Position numbers and translations under genes: made by a program. Of a DNA stretch of 64,000 bases, positions 27,128 through 38,288 are shown in pieces; the stretch's first letter is position 1, and every line of letters starts with the position of its first letter. The DNA is from JAWLGZ01 sp041690635 (GTDB taxonomy: Bacteria > Pseudomonadota > Gammaproteobacteria > Thiohalomonadales > Thiohalomonadaceae): contig JAWLGZ010000001.1 of NCBI GenBank assembly GCA_041690635.1, forward strand, positions 682,001 to 746,000, read 5' to 3'. A model generated the notes under the pieces. That model was not told where the DNA came from and did no database searches. It worked only from the letters and a program-made list of their open reading frames with translations.

Positions 27128-28487
27128 AGCCGGGACGGAAGGACGCCTGCTGATCGTCGATGACGAGGCGGTCACCCTCAAGAACCTGACCCATGTATTT
27201 CGCAAGGAGGGATTCGAGGTGGTCGCCCGGAGCGGCGGTACGGCGGCCCTGAACGAGCTTCGCCGCCGCGCCTTCGATGTCATCCTGACCGACCTGCGGA
27301 TGGAGAAGGTGGATGGAATGGCGATCCTCCGCACGGTGCGCGAACAGTGGCCGGAGAGCGAGGTGATTGTCATCACCGGGCACGCGACCCTGAGTTCGGC
27401 GGTGGACGCCATGCGGGAGGGGGCGTTTCACTACGTGGCCAAACCGTTTCGGCTGGACGAGGTACGCCAGGTGGTCCGCGCGGCCCTGGATGTGGTCCGG
27501 CTCAAGCGGGAGAACCGCCAGCTGCGGGAACGGATCGAGAGCTATGAGGGCCGGGTCACCTTCATCACCCGCGACCTGCAATTGCAGCACCTGCTGGATA
27601 CGGCGCGCCAGGTCGCGCCGACCGACTGCAACGTGCTCATTACCGGCGAGAGCGGCACCGGCAAGGAGCTGCTCGCCCGCTTCGTTCACGACCAGAGCCG
27701 CCGCGCCGCCGGGCCGTTCGTCGCCATCAACTGCGGCGCCCTGCAGGCGGAACTGCTCGCCAGCGAGCTGTTCGGCCACGAAAAGGGGGCTTTCACCAGC
27801 GCGGACCGGGCCAAACCGGGGCTGGTGGAGATGGCGGAAGGGGGCACCCTGCTGCTGGACGAAATAGCGGAGATGACGCCCGACATGCAGGTGAAGCTGC
27901 TGCGGGTGATTCAGGAGCGTGAAGTGCTGCGGGTGGGCGGCACCGCGACACGGCCGGTGGATGTGCGCTTCATCGCCGCCACCCACCGCGATCTGGGTGA
28001 GGCGGTCGCCTCCGGCCGCTTTCGGCACGATCTCTACTACCGGCTGAATGTGGTCGGGCTCCACCTGCCGCCGCTGGTGGAGCGGCGCGACGACATCCCG
28101 CTGCTCGCCTACCACTTTTTGAAACGGAGCGCGGCGGCCATGGGCAAGGAGGTGCAGGAGATCGAACCGGAAGCGATGCGCGTACTGACCGGCTACGACT
28201 ATCCCGGCAACATCCGCGAACTTGCCAACCTGATTGAGCGCGGGGTGGCGCTGACGCCCGAAAAGCGTCTGCGCATGGCTGATCTCCCCGAGGGGATCCG
28301 GACCCTCGCTGTCCAAGTGGTGCGCCCCTCCTCAGACGGCCTGCCCAGCCTGGAGATGCAGGAGGCGTCCTACATCCGCGAGGTGCTGGAGCACACCGGC
28401 GGCAACCGCACCCGTGCCGCCCGGATCCTCGGCATCGATCGGGTGTCGCTATGGCGGAAGATCAAGCGCTACGGTTTGGAGGGGTGA
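27120..28487 (+). CDS. Sigma-54-dependent response regulator (NtrC family) with GAFTSA loop
   Basis: 455 residues: receiver domain with phospho-acceptor Asp58 (VILTDLRMEKVDGM), AAA+ domain with Walker A GESGTGKE (176-183) and Walker B TLLLDEIAEM, and a C-terminal Fis-type helix-turn-helix (GGNRTRAARILGIDRVSLWRK). The loop that contacts sigma-54 reads GAFTSA (223-228) rather than the consensus GAFTGA. It starts at the ATG at 27120, overlapping the kinase stop. Probable target: the -24/-12 promoter at 28896-28910, but the second regulator is an alternative. Confidence 0.95.
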   Translation: MIEAGTEGRLLIVDDEAVTLKNLTHVFRKEGFEVVARSGGTAALNELRRRAFDVILTDLRMEKVDGMAILRTVREQWPESEVIVITGHATLSSAVDAMREGAFHYVAKPFRLDEVRQVVRAALDVVRLKRENRQLRERIESYEGRVTFITRDLQLQHLLDTARQVAPTDCNVLITGESGTGKELLARFVHDQSRRAAGPFVAINCGALQAELLASELFGHEKGAFTSADRAKPGLVEMAEGGTLLLDEIAEMTPDMQVKLLRVIQEREVLRVGGTATRPVDVRFIAATHRDLGEAVASGRFRHDLYYRLNVVGLHLPPLVERRDDIPLLAYHFLKRSAAAMGKEVQEIEPEAMRVLTGYDYPGNIRELANLIERGVALTPEKRLRMADLPEGIRTLAVQVVRPSSDGLPSLEMQEASYIREVLEHTGGNRTRAARILGIDRVSLWRKIKRYGLEG

Positions 28488-28511
28488 GCCGGTTGGCCCG
28501 CGTCCCTGAAC

Positions 28512-28862
28512 TCACAACGGCCGTTCGCGCTCATCGAGCCTGATGTCGATAGCCTCGATGACATCCGAGTAGTCACTCGGGATGTAAACCCGCTTGCCCA
28601 CATCGCGGGTCTCGCGAAAACTGAGCGTGGCCCGGTCCCGCACCTCGTAAAGTCGCTCCCCGGCCGCATCGCGGAAGTGGATGGAGATGTCGGCATCGAA
28701 CGCCGCATTGCAACGGTTTTCGATGCGCGCCGACCACTCCACCGCAAATCCGCCAACATCCGGCTCTTGCGGCTCGAACCGCGCCTGTGATACCGCCAGG
28801 CAGTCGGCGGCCACGGCACCGGTTGGGCCGGCCAGGGCGAGCAGGATGAACAGTCGTTTCAT
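28512..28862 (-). CDS. Secreted hypothetical protein (116 aa), predicted sigma-54 target
   Basis: It starts at the ATG at 28862: signal peptide MKRLFILLALAGPTGAVAA, then a beta-rich domain with two Cys (residues about 21 and 51, ADCLAVSQARFEPQ and ENRCNAAFDADISIHF) that could be disulfide-bonded. The pattern resembles FxLYD/fibronectin-like periplasmic domains, but I do not recognise the family. A -24/-12 promoter lies 34 bp upstream of the ATG. It is convergent with the first regulator gene and divergent from the second kinase gene. Confidence 0.7.
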   Translation of the reverse strand: MKRLFILLALAGPTGAVAADCLAVSQARFEPQEPDVGGFAVEWSARIENRCNAAFDADISIHFRDAAGERLYEVRDRATLSFRETRDVGKRVYIPSDYSDVIEAIDIRLDERERPL

Positions 28863-28895
28863 GTCTCTCTCCGCAGAGCTAACCGCCCCGAGAAC

Positions 28896-28910
28896 GCAAC
28901 TTGCATACCA
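28896..28910 (-). promoter_or_regulatory. Sigma-54 (-24/-12) promoter for the secreted protein gene
   Basis: The minus strand reads TGGTATGCAAGTTGC: GG and GC separated by exactly 10 bases, matching TGGCACG-N4-TTGC at most positions. Transcription would start near 28884, giving a 5' leader of about 22 bases. Confidence 0.7.
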
Positions 28911-28968
28911 CCCCGAGGTGCCCGCAGCGGCGGGCACTGCCGGCCCCGAACATGTATCGTATTGGCAC

Positions 28969-30460
28969 ATGAGTCATTTTTTTACGGTAATTCGTACCTG
29001 GTTCCCCCCCTTGCCGCTCGGCGTGACGCTCGCAATCGCGGTGCTGCTGCCGTTCATCGGCGCCATCGTCGTGACCGGCTGGTACAGCATCAGCCTGCTC
29101 GAACGGCACACCCGCGACCGCATGCAGGAGGACATCGAGCTTATCGCGCGCGCCATCCGGCTGCCGCTCAGCCACGCCATGGAGCGCGGCCACGAGGGGA
29201 CGGTGCAGCGGGCGCTGGAGTCGGCATTCAGCATCGACCGCGTCTACGGCGTGTACGTCTATGACCGGCACGGCGAGACCATCTACGAGAGCGGGGCCGC
29301 CGCCGCGTCCATGGCGAGCGATCGGGCGGTGCGAATCGCCAGCCGCGGCGAGCGGCAGGGGGAGTTCGGCCAGGTTGGGGGAGGAGGCGATCTTCTCCTA
29401 CTTCGTACCGCTGGTGGACGGCGGCGAGCGCATCAACGGCCTGTTGCAGATCACCCGCCGCGGCAGTGATTTCGACCGCTATCTGGCCAACCTGCGTAAC
29501 CACAGCCTGACGGTGGCGGTCACCGCCGGCATCGCCCTGACCCTCATCATTCTGTTAGGACACCGCTGGGCGCTGGGACGCCACCTGCGGGCGATCGAAA
29601 CGGGGCTCTCGCACATTCGCTCCGGTGACCTGTACCACCGGCTCTGTCCGGGCGGTCCGCGTGAACTCCGGCTGCTGGCCGGCGCCATCAACGGGATGCT
29701 CGATGCCATCGAACGCTCGCGGGAAACACTGGCGGCGCAGCGGGATCGCGAGGCGGAACTGACCGAGCGACTGCACCAGTCGGAAAAGCTGGCAGCCCTC
29801 GGCCAACTCGCCGCCGGCGTCGCCCACGAACTCGGAAGTCCGCTGAGCACGGTGGACGGCAAGGCGCAACGGGCGTTGCGCCAGGAGTCCTTGCCGCCGG
29901 CGGTGGCCGACGCCCTGTGCACCATCCGCCGTGAGGGGGCGCGCATGGAGCGCATCATCCGCCAACTGCTCGATTTCGGTCGCACCAATCCGCTGGAACG
30001 GCGACCGATCCTCGCCGACCGCCCCCTGCTCAGCGTACTGAAGCGGGCGACAGACGAGGAAACAGGGATCATCGCCGTGGAGCAGCGTATCGCTCCCGAG
30101 GCGCTCGACCACCGTATCCACATCGACACGGTGCGGCTGGAACAGGCGCTGACCAATCTGCTGCGCAATGCGCTGCAGGCGGCGAAGACACGGGTGGTGG
30201 CGAGTTGTTCGCTGTATCCGGAGGGGGTCCGATACTGTTTCGAGGACGACGGCAGCGGGGTGGATGAACAGGCGCTTCCGCACCTGTTCGAGCCCTTCTT
30301 CACCACCAAGCCGACCGGGCAGGGCACGGGGCTCGGCTTGGCGGTGACCCACGCCGCCGTGCGGGATCACGGCGGCGCAATCGAGGTGGGGCGCAGCGGC
30401 ATGGGCGGCGCCCGTTTCTGCCTGCTGCTGCCCGGTTCGGAGGAACACACCGATGACTGA
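28969..30460 (+). CDS. Sensor histidine kinase with an apparent single-base frameshift
   Basis: From the ATG at 28969 the first frame gives TM1 (18-40) and a periplasmic domain, up to GEFGQVG. At the G5 run 29377-29381 the coding sense moves to the next frame (GEEAIFSYFVPLVDGGERIN and on): TM2, HAMP (IETGLSHIRSGDLYHRL), HisKA (LAAGVAHELGSPLS) and HATPase (NLLRNALQAA, FEDDGSGVD, GTGLGLAVT). Removing one G restores a 496-residue protein. It could be a sequencing error, a phase-variable homopolymer or a true lesion; the partner regulator is intact and overlaps the end by 8 bp. Confidence 0.85.
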
Positions 30461-31817
30461 GGCCGGGTTGATTCTGGTCGTGGAGGATGACAACGGCCTG
30501 CGCGAACTTATCCGCGAGGAGTTGGAGGAGGCGGGCTATGTGGTGGCCGAGGCGGGCGATGCCGAAGCCGCTGCCCACTGGATGGAGAGCCGCTCACCGG
30601 ACCTGGTAATCAGCGACCTGCGGCTGCCGGGCCAGAACGGACTGGAACTGCTGGATCACAGCCGCCAGCTGCCGGTGCCGCCCGCCTTCCTGGTCATCAC
30701 CGCCTTCGGCACCGTGGAGCAGGCGGTCGCCGCCCTGCAACGCGGAGCCGATGACTTCCTCACCAAGCCACTCAATCTCGATCACCTGCGCCTCAGCGTC
30801 GGGCGCGCCCTCGAGCGGCGCCGGCTGCAGGCCGAGATCACTCGCTACCGGCAGATGCTGGACGCCGGTGATTTTCACGGCCTTATCGGACGCAGCGCGC
30901 CGATGCGGCAACTGTTCGAGCAGATCCGGCGGGTGGCACGCGCCAACGGTCCGGTGTTGATCACCGGCGAGAGCGGGGTGGGCAAGGAGCTGGTCGCACG
31001 CGCCCTGCATGCCGAAAGCGACCGCCGCGACGCTCCGTTTCTGGCGGTCAACTGCGCGGGCATTCCACCGGATCTGCTGGAGAGCGAACTGTTCGGTCAC
31101 AGCGCCGGCGCCTTCACCGGGGCACAGCGCGCCCGCCGCGGACTGTTCGCGGAAGCGGAGGGGGGAACCCTGTTGCTGGACGAGATCGGCGAGATGCCGG
31201 CGCCGATGCAGTCGAAACTGCTGCGCATCCTGCAGGACGGGCGCATGCGCCCCGTGGGTGAGAACCGCGAGCGGCAGGTGGATGTGCGCATCATCGCCGC
31301 CACCAACCGGGTTCTGGAGACGGACATCGAAGAGGGGGAGTTTCGGGCCGACCTGTTCTACCGGCTTGAAACCTTCACCATCGAGATCCCGCCGCTGCAC
31401 CGGCGGGGTGACGATATCGACCTCCTCACCGCCCGGTTCGTCGCCCGTTTCGGCGCGGGGGCGAATGAACGGGTACGCGGCATCACGCCCGCAGCGCTGA
31501 TGCGGTTGCGTACCTACCCGTTCCCCGGCAACGTGCGCGAACTCTCCAATGCCATCGAACGGGCGGTCGCCTTTGCACGCGGCGGGAAGATCGAGGTGGA
31601 CGATCTGCCCGAGCGGATCCGGCGCCACCGCGCCCCGGTGCTGGCGGGCGGTTCCGCCTTCGGCGGGCTGTTGGCCCAGGATGAGATGCCGCCGCTGAAG
31701 GAGATTGAACTGCGCTACGTGCGGTACATCCTCGATCGGGCGGAGGGCAACAAGCGGCGGGCGGCCGAACTGCTCGGCATCGGCCGCCGCACGCTCTACC
31801 GCTACCTGGAGGAGTGA
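30453..31817 (+). CDS. Sigma-54-dependent response regulator (NtrC/ZraR family)
   Basis: 454 residues. Receiver with Asp55 (LVISDLRLPGQNGLE), AAA+ with Walker A GESGVGKE (172-179), canonical GAFTGA (219-224), LLLDEIGEMP, and a Fis-type helix-turn-helix (EGNKRRAAELLGIGRRTLYRYL). It starts with ATGACTGA overlapping the kinase end. The -24/-12 promoter of the next gene (31891) is the obvious candidate target, similar in layout to ZraSR controlling zraP. Confidence 0.95.
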   Translation: MTEAGLILVVEDDNGLRELIREELEEAGYVVAEAGDAEAAAHWMESRSPDLVISDLRLPGQNGLELLDHSRQLPVPPAFLVITAFGTVEQAVAALQRGADDFLTKPLNLDHLRLSVGRALERRRLQAEITRYRQMLDAGDFHGLIGRSAPMRQLFEQIRRVARANGPVLITGESGVGKELVARALHAESDRRDAPFLAVNCAGIPPDLLESELFGHSAGAFTGAQRARRGLFAEAEGGTLLLDEIGEMPAPMQSKLLRILQDGRMRPVGENRERQVDVRIIAATNRVLETDIEEGEFRADLFYRLETFTIEIPPLHRRGDDIDLLTARFVARFGAGANERVRGITPAALMRLRTYPFPGNVRELSNAIERAVAFARGGKIEVDDLPERIRRHRAPVLAGGSAFGGLLAQDEMPPLKEIELRYVRYILDRAEGNKRRAAELLGIGRRTLYRYLEE

Positions 31818-31890
31818 GCCCGGCTGTCACATGGGCCAATTCGACACACGGCTTTCCGGCCTTTCCTGCGAAGTTCCGGGGGTTCGCGGG

Positions 31891-31907
31891 TTGGAACGCG
31901 GGTTGCA
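31891..31907 (+). promoter_or_regulatory. Sigma-54 (-24/-12) promoter upstream of the DUF4168 gene
   Basis: TTGGAACGCGGGTTGCA: TGG-A-ACG, four bases, TTGCA. GG and GC are exactly 10 bases apart, and only one base differs from TGGCACG-N4-TTGCA. It lies 43 bp before the ATG at 31950. Confidence 0.8.
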
Positions 31908-31949
31908 CCTGCCCGGCTGCACTCATGCAATCAGCCGAAAGGAGGCAAC

Positions 31950-32333
31950 ATGCCCATGAAGCGACTTCCCGCCACCCTCACCCTCTCTGCCCTGCTGTTT
32001 GCGGCACCGGCGGCGATGGCCCAGTCCGCCGGTCAGGGCTACAACCCGCCGCCGCCGCAGAGCGCGCCGGCCCAGGTGGACGATGCCACCATCGACAAGT
32101 TCGCCGATGCCTACGCGGACGTGCAGTCGATTCAGCAGGATTTTTCGCAGCAGTTGCAGGGGGTCGAAAGCGACGAACAGGCCCGCGTACTGCAGATGAA
32201 GGCGCAGGAGCAGATGATCTCCGCCGTCGAGGGGGCGGGACTCAGCGTGCAGGACTACAACAATGTGGTCACGATGATGGACCAGGATCCTGGGCTACGT
32301 CAGAAGGTACTGGAGAAGGCCAACGGCCAGTAA
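31950..32333 (+). CDS. Secreted DUF4168 protein
   Basis: 127 residues. Signal peptide (KRLPATLTLSALLFAAPAAMAQ), a short Pro-rich segment (GYNPPPPQSAP), then a helical DUF4168 domain (VDDATIDKFADAYADVQSIQ, GLSVQDYNNVVTMMDQDPGL). The strong AAAGGAGG lies just before the ATG at 31950 (a second ATG is at 31956). DUF4168 proteins are small periplasmic proteins of unknown function. The sigma-54 promoter directly upstream and the adjacent sigma-54 regulator suggest an inducible stress product. Confidence 0.88.
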   Translation: MPMKRLPATLTLSALLFAAPAAMAQSAGQGYNPPPPQSAPAQVDDATIDKFADAYADVQSIQQDFSQQLQGVESDEQARVLQMKAQEQMISAVEGAGLSVQDYNNVVTMMDQDPGLRQKVLEKANGQ

Positions 32334-32342
32334 CCGGGCAAA

Positions 32343-32368
32343 GGGCCGGGGCTTACCCCCCGGCCCCC
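32343..32368 (+). terminator. Terminator-like hairpin after the DUF4168 gene
   Basis: GGGCCGGGG pairs with CCCCGGCCC (stem of 9), followed by CCTTTC. The T-run is short, so efficiency is uncertain. Confidence 0.55.
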
Positions 32369-32393
32369 TTTCTGGATGGGGAAAGGCGAATAA

Positions 32394-32558
32394 TCAGTCC
32401 CTGCCCCCGTTGGTGCCTTCCCGTACCGCCTCGCCGGCCTCGTCAAGCGAGCGGCCGACCTCCTCACCGGTCTCCTCGGCCGGCCCCTCCCGCTCACAAC
32501 CGGCCACCACCAGCGCCGCGACGAAGGCGGCGAGCAATCCCAGTTTCGATGTCTTCAT
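32394..32558 (-). CDS. Small lipoprotein (54 aa)
   Basis: MKTSKLGLLAAFVAALVVAGC: lipobox VAGC with Cys21, followed by a short acidic, helical tail (EEVGRSLDEAGEAVREGTN). GGGAGG lies six bases before the ATG at 32558. It is entericidin-like in size and layout, but the tail is more acidic and resembles YtxH/apolipophorin-like lipoproteins. Convergent with the DUF4168 gene. Confidence 0.7.
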   Translation of the reverse strand: MKTSKLGLLAAFVAALVVAGCEREGPAEETGEEVGRSLDEAGEAVREGTNGGRD

Positions 32559-32685
32559 GGCTGCCTCCCTGCACCCAGGTATCTGAGGGAAGCATAGAGG
32601 GCAGCGCCGCGTCCTGCTTCTTGCCGCTGGCATGGCGCGTGCTCCCGGGAAGCAACGTACGCCAGGGATTTTGGTTTCCCTTGCT

Positions 32686-32707
32686 CTTTGCGTCTTGGCG
32701 AGAGATT
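32686..32707. repeat. Single arm of the 9-mer repeat family
   Basis: CTTTGCGTCTTGGCGAGAGA matches the inner right arm at about 22183-22203. No inverted partner was seen close by. It lies just beyond the hslO stop. Confidence 0.6.
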
Positions 32708-32712
32708 CGCCT

Positions 32713-33579
32713 TTAGTGCAGGGTCGGACTGGCGTCGGAATTGTTGCCGGGCGCGAACAGCCCGGCCGCGTCCACCGCGTCGAAGCGGTAGTGGTGGTTG
32801 CAGAATTCACAGGCAACTTCGATGGCGCCCTGCTCTTCGATGATGCTCTCCACCTCATCCGGGCCCAGGCCGCGCAGCATGTTGGCCACCCGCTCGCGGG
32901 TGCAGGAGCAGCGAAAGCTGACCGGCTCCGGCTCGAACAACCGCAGGTCCTCCTCGTGGAACAGGCGCCGGATCACGTCTCGCGGCGCGAGGGTGAAGAC
33001 CTCATCGCGGGTGACCGTGGCACCGAGCGTCTCGGCCCGGTTCCAGGCATCCGTATCCGCCAACTCGCCCGGCAGCCGCTGCAACAGCAGTCCGCCGGCC
33101 CGGCTCCCGTCTGCCGACAGCCACAGGCGGGTCTGCAACTGCTCGGAACGGGCCAGATACCCCTCCAGCGCGCCTGCCAGCGACTCCCCTTCCAGGGCGA
33201 CAATACCCTGATAGCGGTCCATCCCCTGCCCGGGGTCGATGGTGATCACCAGCCGGCCACTGCCGAACTGCGCGGCAAGGCCGCTCTCCGGGACGCCACC
33301 CCGCCAGTGGGCGAGGCCGCGCAGGGTCCGCTTCGCAGTCGCCTCCACCACCAGCATGCTGACCGGACCGTCGCCCTGGACCTGGAGGGTGAGCATGCCG
33401 TCGAACTTGATACTGGCGGCCAGCAGGGCGGCGGCCGCCATGGACTCACCCAGCAGGGCGGCGACCGCTGGCGGGTAGTCGTGGCGCTCGAGCACCGCCT
33501 GCCAGGTGGCATCGAGCTGGATCAATTCGCCACGGATGGGGGTGTTTTCGAACAGGAAGCGTTGGAGGGTGTCGCTCAC
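32713..33579 (-). CDS. hslO: Hsp33 redox-regulated chaperone
   Basis: 288 residues from the GTG at 33579 (MSDTLQRFLFENTPIRGELI). The C-terminal redox switch has four Cys as CSC (FRCSCTRERV) and CEFC (ACEFCNHHYRFD), which bind zinc when reduced and form disulfides under oxidation. An in-frame ATG at 33615 would add 12 residues (MSLVPEPQPLAL) that are encoded purely by a GGGGCTA-type repeat, so I prefer the GTG, which is also closer to the usual Hsp33 start. Confidence 0.93.
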   Translation of the reverse strand: MSDTLQRFLFENTPIRGELIQLDATWQAVLERHDYPPAVAALLGESMAAAALLAASIKFDGMLTLQVQGDGPVSMLVVEATAKRTLRGLAHWRGGVPESGLAAQFGSGRLVITIDPGQGMDRYQGIVALEGESLAGALEGYLARSEQLQTRLWLSADGSRAGGLLLQRLPGELADTDAWNRAETLGATVTRDEVFTLAPRDVIRRLFHEEDLRLFEPEPVSFRCSCTRERVANMLRGLGPDEVESIIEEQGAIEVACEFCNHHYRFDAVDAAGLFAPGNNSDASPTLH

Positions 33580-33612
33580 GAGGGCTAGGGGCTGGGGCTC
33601 AGGGACTAGGGA
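33580..33612. repeat. Heptamer repeat GGGGCTA type, single arm
   Basis: Units GGGCTAG GGGCTGG GGCTCAG GGACTAG GGACAAA in tandem, with no inverted partner. It forms the leader of hslO immediately upstream of the GTG start. Confidence 0.8.
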
Positions 33613-33613
33613 C

Positions 33614-33646
33614 AAAGATCCCGCCGATTCGTTCCCGAACGGCGGG
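33614..33646 (-). terminator. Terminator-like hairpin downstream of gatB
   Basis: CCCGCCG (33620-33626) pairs with CGGCGGG (33640-33646), with a 13-base loop. On the minus strand it is followed by ATCTTTG, a weak T-rich tract. Confidence 0.5.
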
Positions 33647-33659
33647 GCGCGGAAAGGGG

Positions 33660-35093
<1,434 letters not shown>

Positions 35094-35110
35094 TTCTAAA
35101 CCCCTTTCTT

Positions 35111-35183
35111 ACCGCAGAGGACGCAGAGGTCACAGAGACTGATTCAATATGGTTTTCTCTGCGTCCTCCGCGACCTCTGCGGT
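35111..35183. repeat. 9-mer (CGCAGAGGA type) inverted repeat between gatA and gatB
   Basis: Left arm 35111-35137 reads ACCGCAGAGGACGCAGAGG and more; right arm 35157-35183 reads CTCTGCGTCCTCCGCGACC and more. The arms pair over about 25 bp with few mismatches around a 19-base loop. The same words occur in the moeB-JAMM gap. Confidence 0.9.
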
Positions 35184-35194
35184 GAATGCCGTTG

Positions 35195-36649
<1,455 letters not shown>

Positions 36650-36662
36650 GTTTAGTCCGGTT

Positions 36663-36727
36663 GCAAGTGGCAAGTGACAAGTTGCAAGTGGTTGAGCAGC
36701 AAGCTGTAACTTGCCACTTGTGACTTG
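36663..36727. repeat. Heptamer repeat CAAGTGG type, inverted arms, between gatC and gatA
   Basis: Left arm CAAGTGG CAAGTGA CAAGTTG CAAGTGG; right arm ACTTGCC ACTTGTG ACTTGTT. The right arm touches the gatC TAA stop (36728-36730) and the left arm ends 13 bp before the gatA start, so the whole gap is repeat. Confidence 0.9.
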
Positions 36728-37015
36728 TTACTCGATTACTTTGGGAACCAAATACAGGCCGGCCTCGACCGAGGGGGCGATGGCCTGGAAGCGGTCGCGG
36801 CCGTCCGGCTCGGAGACCGTATCGTCCCGCAGGCGCTGGGCCATCTTCAGCGGATGGGCCATCGGCTCGACGCTGCTGGTATCGACCGCGTCCATCTGGG
36901 CCACGAAATTGAGGATGTTCGACAGATTGTGGGCATATTCGGGGATATCCTCCTCGCTGATGGCGAGGCGGGCGAGGTGGGCGATGCCCTCCACCGCCTT
37001 ACGGTCCAGTTCCAT
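36728..37015 (-). CDS. gatC: Asp-tRNA(Asn)/Glu-tRNA(Gln) amidotransferase subunit C
   Basis: 95 residues. A small linker subunit of the GatCAB complex. I chose the ATG at 37015 (MELDRKAVEGIAHLARLAIS), which has GGAG six bases upstream and matches the family N-terminus; an ATG 12 bp earlier is possible. C-terminus LYLVPKVIE is typical. First gene of gatCAB, divergent from mreB. The presence of GatCAB suggests that Asn-tRNA or Gln-tRNA is made by the indirect route. Confidence 0.95.
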   Translation of the reverse strand: MELDRKAVEGIAHLARLAISEEDIPEYAHNLSNILNFVAQMDAVDTSSVEPMAHPLKMAQRLRDDTVSEPDGRDRFQAIAPSVEAGLYLVPKVIE

Positions 37016-37150
37016 CGATTGCTCCATTCACGGCAGTTGCGTGCAAAAAGAGAAAGTTATCACAGTTGCCATCTTGCCCAAAGCCCCACCCGGTTGATAA
37101 ATTACCCGGCGGAGCACCGACTTCCCACCCTCTATAAAATCGAGCTGACC

Positions 37151-38203
37151 ATGTTCGGACGCCTCAAAGGCCTCTTCTCCTACGACATCTCCATCGACCT
37201 CGGAACCGCCAACACCCTGATCTATGTCCGGGGAGAGGGAATCATCCTGAATGAGCCCTCGGTGGTCGCCATCCGCCAGGAGTCGGGGCCGAACAGCCCC
37301 AAACGGATCGCTGCGGTGGGCGTGGAGGCGAAGCGGATGTTGGGCCGCACGCCGGGGAACATCACCGCCATCCGGCCCATGAAGGACGGCGTCATCGCCG
37401 ACTTCACCATTACGGAGAAGATGCTGCAGCACTTCATCCGCAAGGTCCACGAAGACAAGTTCAAGCTGTTCAAACCCAGTCCGCGGGTGCTCATCTGCGT
37501 CCCCTGCGGCGCTACCCAGGTGGAACGGCGCGCCATCCGGGAATCGGCCGCCGGAGCCGGTGCCCGTGAGGTATACCTGATCGAAGAACCGATGGCCGCG
37601 GCCATCGGTGCCGGCATGCCCATCTCCGAGGCAAGCGGCTCGATGGTGCTGGACATCGGCGGAGGCACCACCGAGATCGCGGTCCTCTCTCTGAACGGCA
37701 TCGTCTACTCCTCCTCTGTCCGCGTCGGCGGCGACAAGTTCGATGAATCCATCATCAACTACGTCCGCCGCAACTATGGCTCGCTTATCGGCGAGTCCAC
37801 CGCGGAGCGGATCAAGGAGGCGATCGGCACCGCGTTCCCCAGTTCCGAGGTGATGGAGATCGAGGTACGGGGGCGCAACCTGGCCGAGGGAATTCCGCGC
37901 AGCTTCACCCTGAACAGCAATGAGATACTGGAGGCGCTCCAGGAGCCGCTCTCCAATATCATCGGCGCGGTCAAGACCGCACTGGAGCAGACCCCGCCGG
38001 AGCTCGGTGCCGACATCGCCGAGCGCGGCATGGTGCTCACCGGCGGGGGCGCGCTGCTGCGCGATCTCGACCGCCTGCTGATGGAAGAGACCGGACTGCC
38101 GGTGATTATCGCCGAGGACCCGCTCACCTGCGTGGCACGTGGCGGCGGCCGTGCACTGGAGATGATGGACGAGCACGGCGCCGATATCTTTGCCCTTGAG
38201 TAG
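37151..38203 (+). CDS. mreB: Rod-shape-determining actin MreB
   Basis: 350 residues. Actin-like filament protein organising cell-wall elongation. MFGRLKGLFSYDISIDLGTAN, phosphate-1 loop DLGTANTLIYV, MVLDIGGGTTEIAVLS, and adenosine motif MVLTGGGALLRDLD. The start is the ATG at 37151; an A/T-rich TATAAAAT lies just upstream. Followed by mreC and mreD. Confidence 0.97.
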   Translation: MFGRLKGLFSYDISIDLGTANTLIYVRGEGIILNEPSVVAIRQESGPNSPKRIAAVGVEAKRMLGRTPGNITAIRPMKDGVIADFTITEKMLQHFIRKVHEDKFKLFKPSPRVLICVPCGATQVERRAIRESAAGAGAREVYLIEEPMAAAIGAGMPISEASGSMVLDIGGGTTEIAVLSLNGIVYSSSVRVGGDKFDESIINYVRRNYGSLIGESTAERIKEAIGTAFPSSEVMEIEVRGRNLAEGIPRSFTLNSNEILEALQEPLSNIIGAVKTALEQTPPELGADIAERGMVLTGGGALLRDLDRLLMEETGLPVIIAEDPLTCVARGGGRALEMMDEHGADIFALE

Positions 38204-38274
38204 CGAGTCGCAAGTGACAAGTGGCAAGCAGGGTGTTCTCTCTTGGAACTTGCAACTTGATACTTGAAACTGCT
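38204..38274. repeat. Heptamer repeat CAAGTGA type, inverted arms, between mreB and mreC
   Basis: Left arm CAAGTGA CAAGTGG CAAGCAG; right arm ACTTGCA ACTTGAT ACTTGAA. It begins directly after the mreB TAG. The arms could form a hairpin in the mreBCD transcript. Confidence 0.9.
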
Positions 38275-38288
38275 TTTCGAGGTAGGCC

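Noticed and set aside
33580..33615. Hsp33 start at the ATG at 33615
   Set aside because: The extra 12 residues are translated heptamer repeat; the GTG at 33579 fits the family better.
37094..37139. TTGATA and TATAAAAT as an mreB promoter
   Set aside because: Spacing is about 33 bp and the -10 would be only about 12 bp from the ATG.
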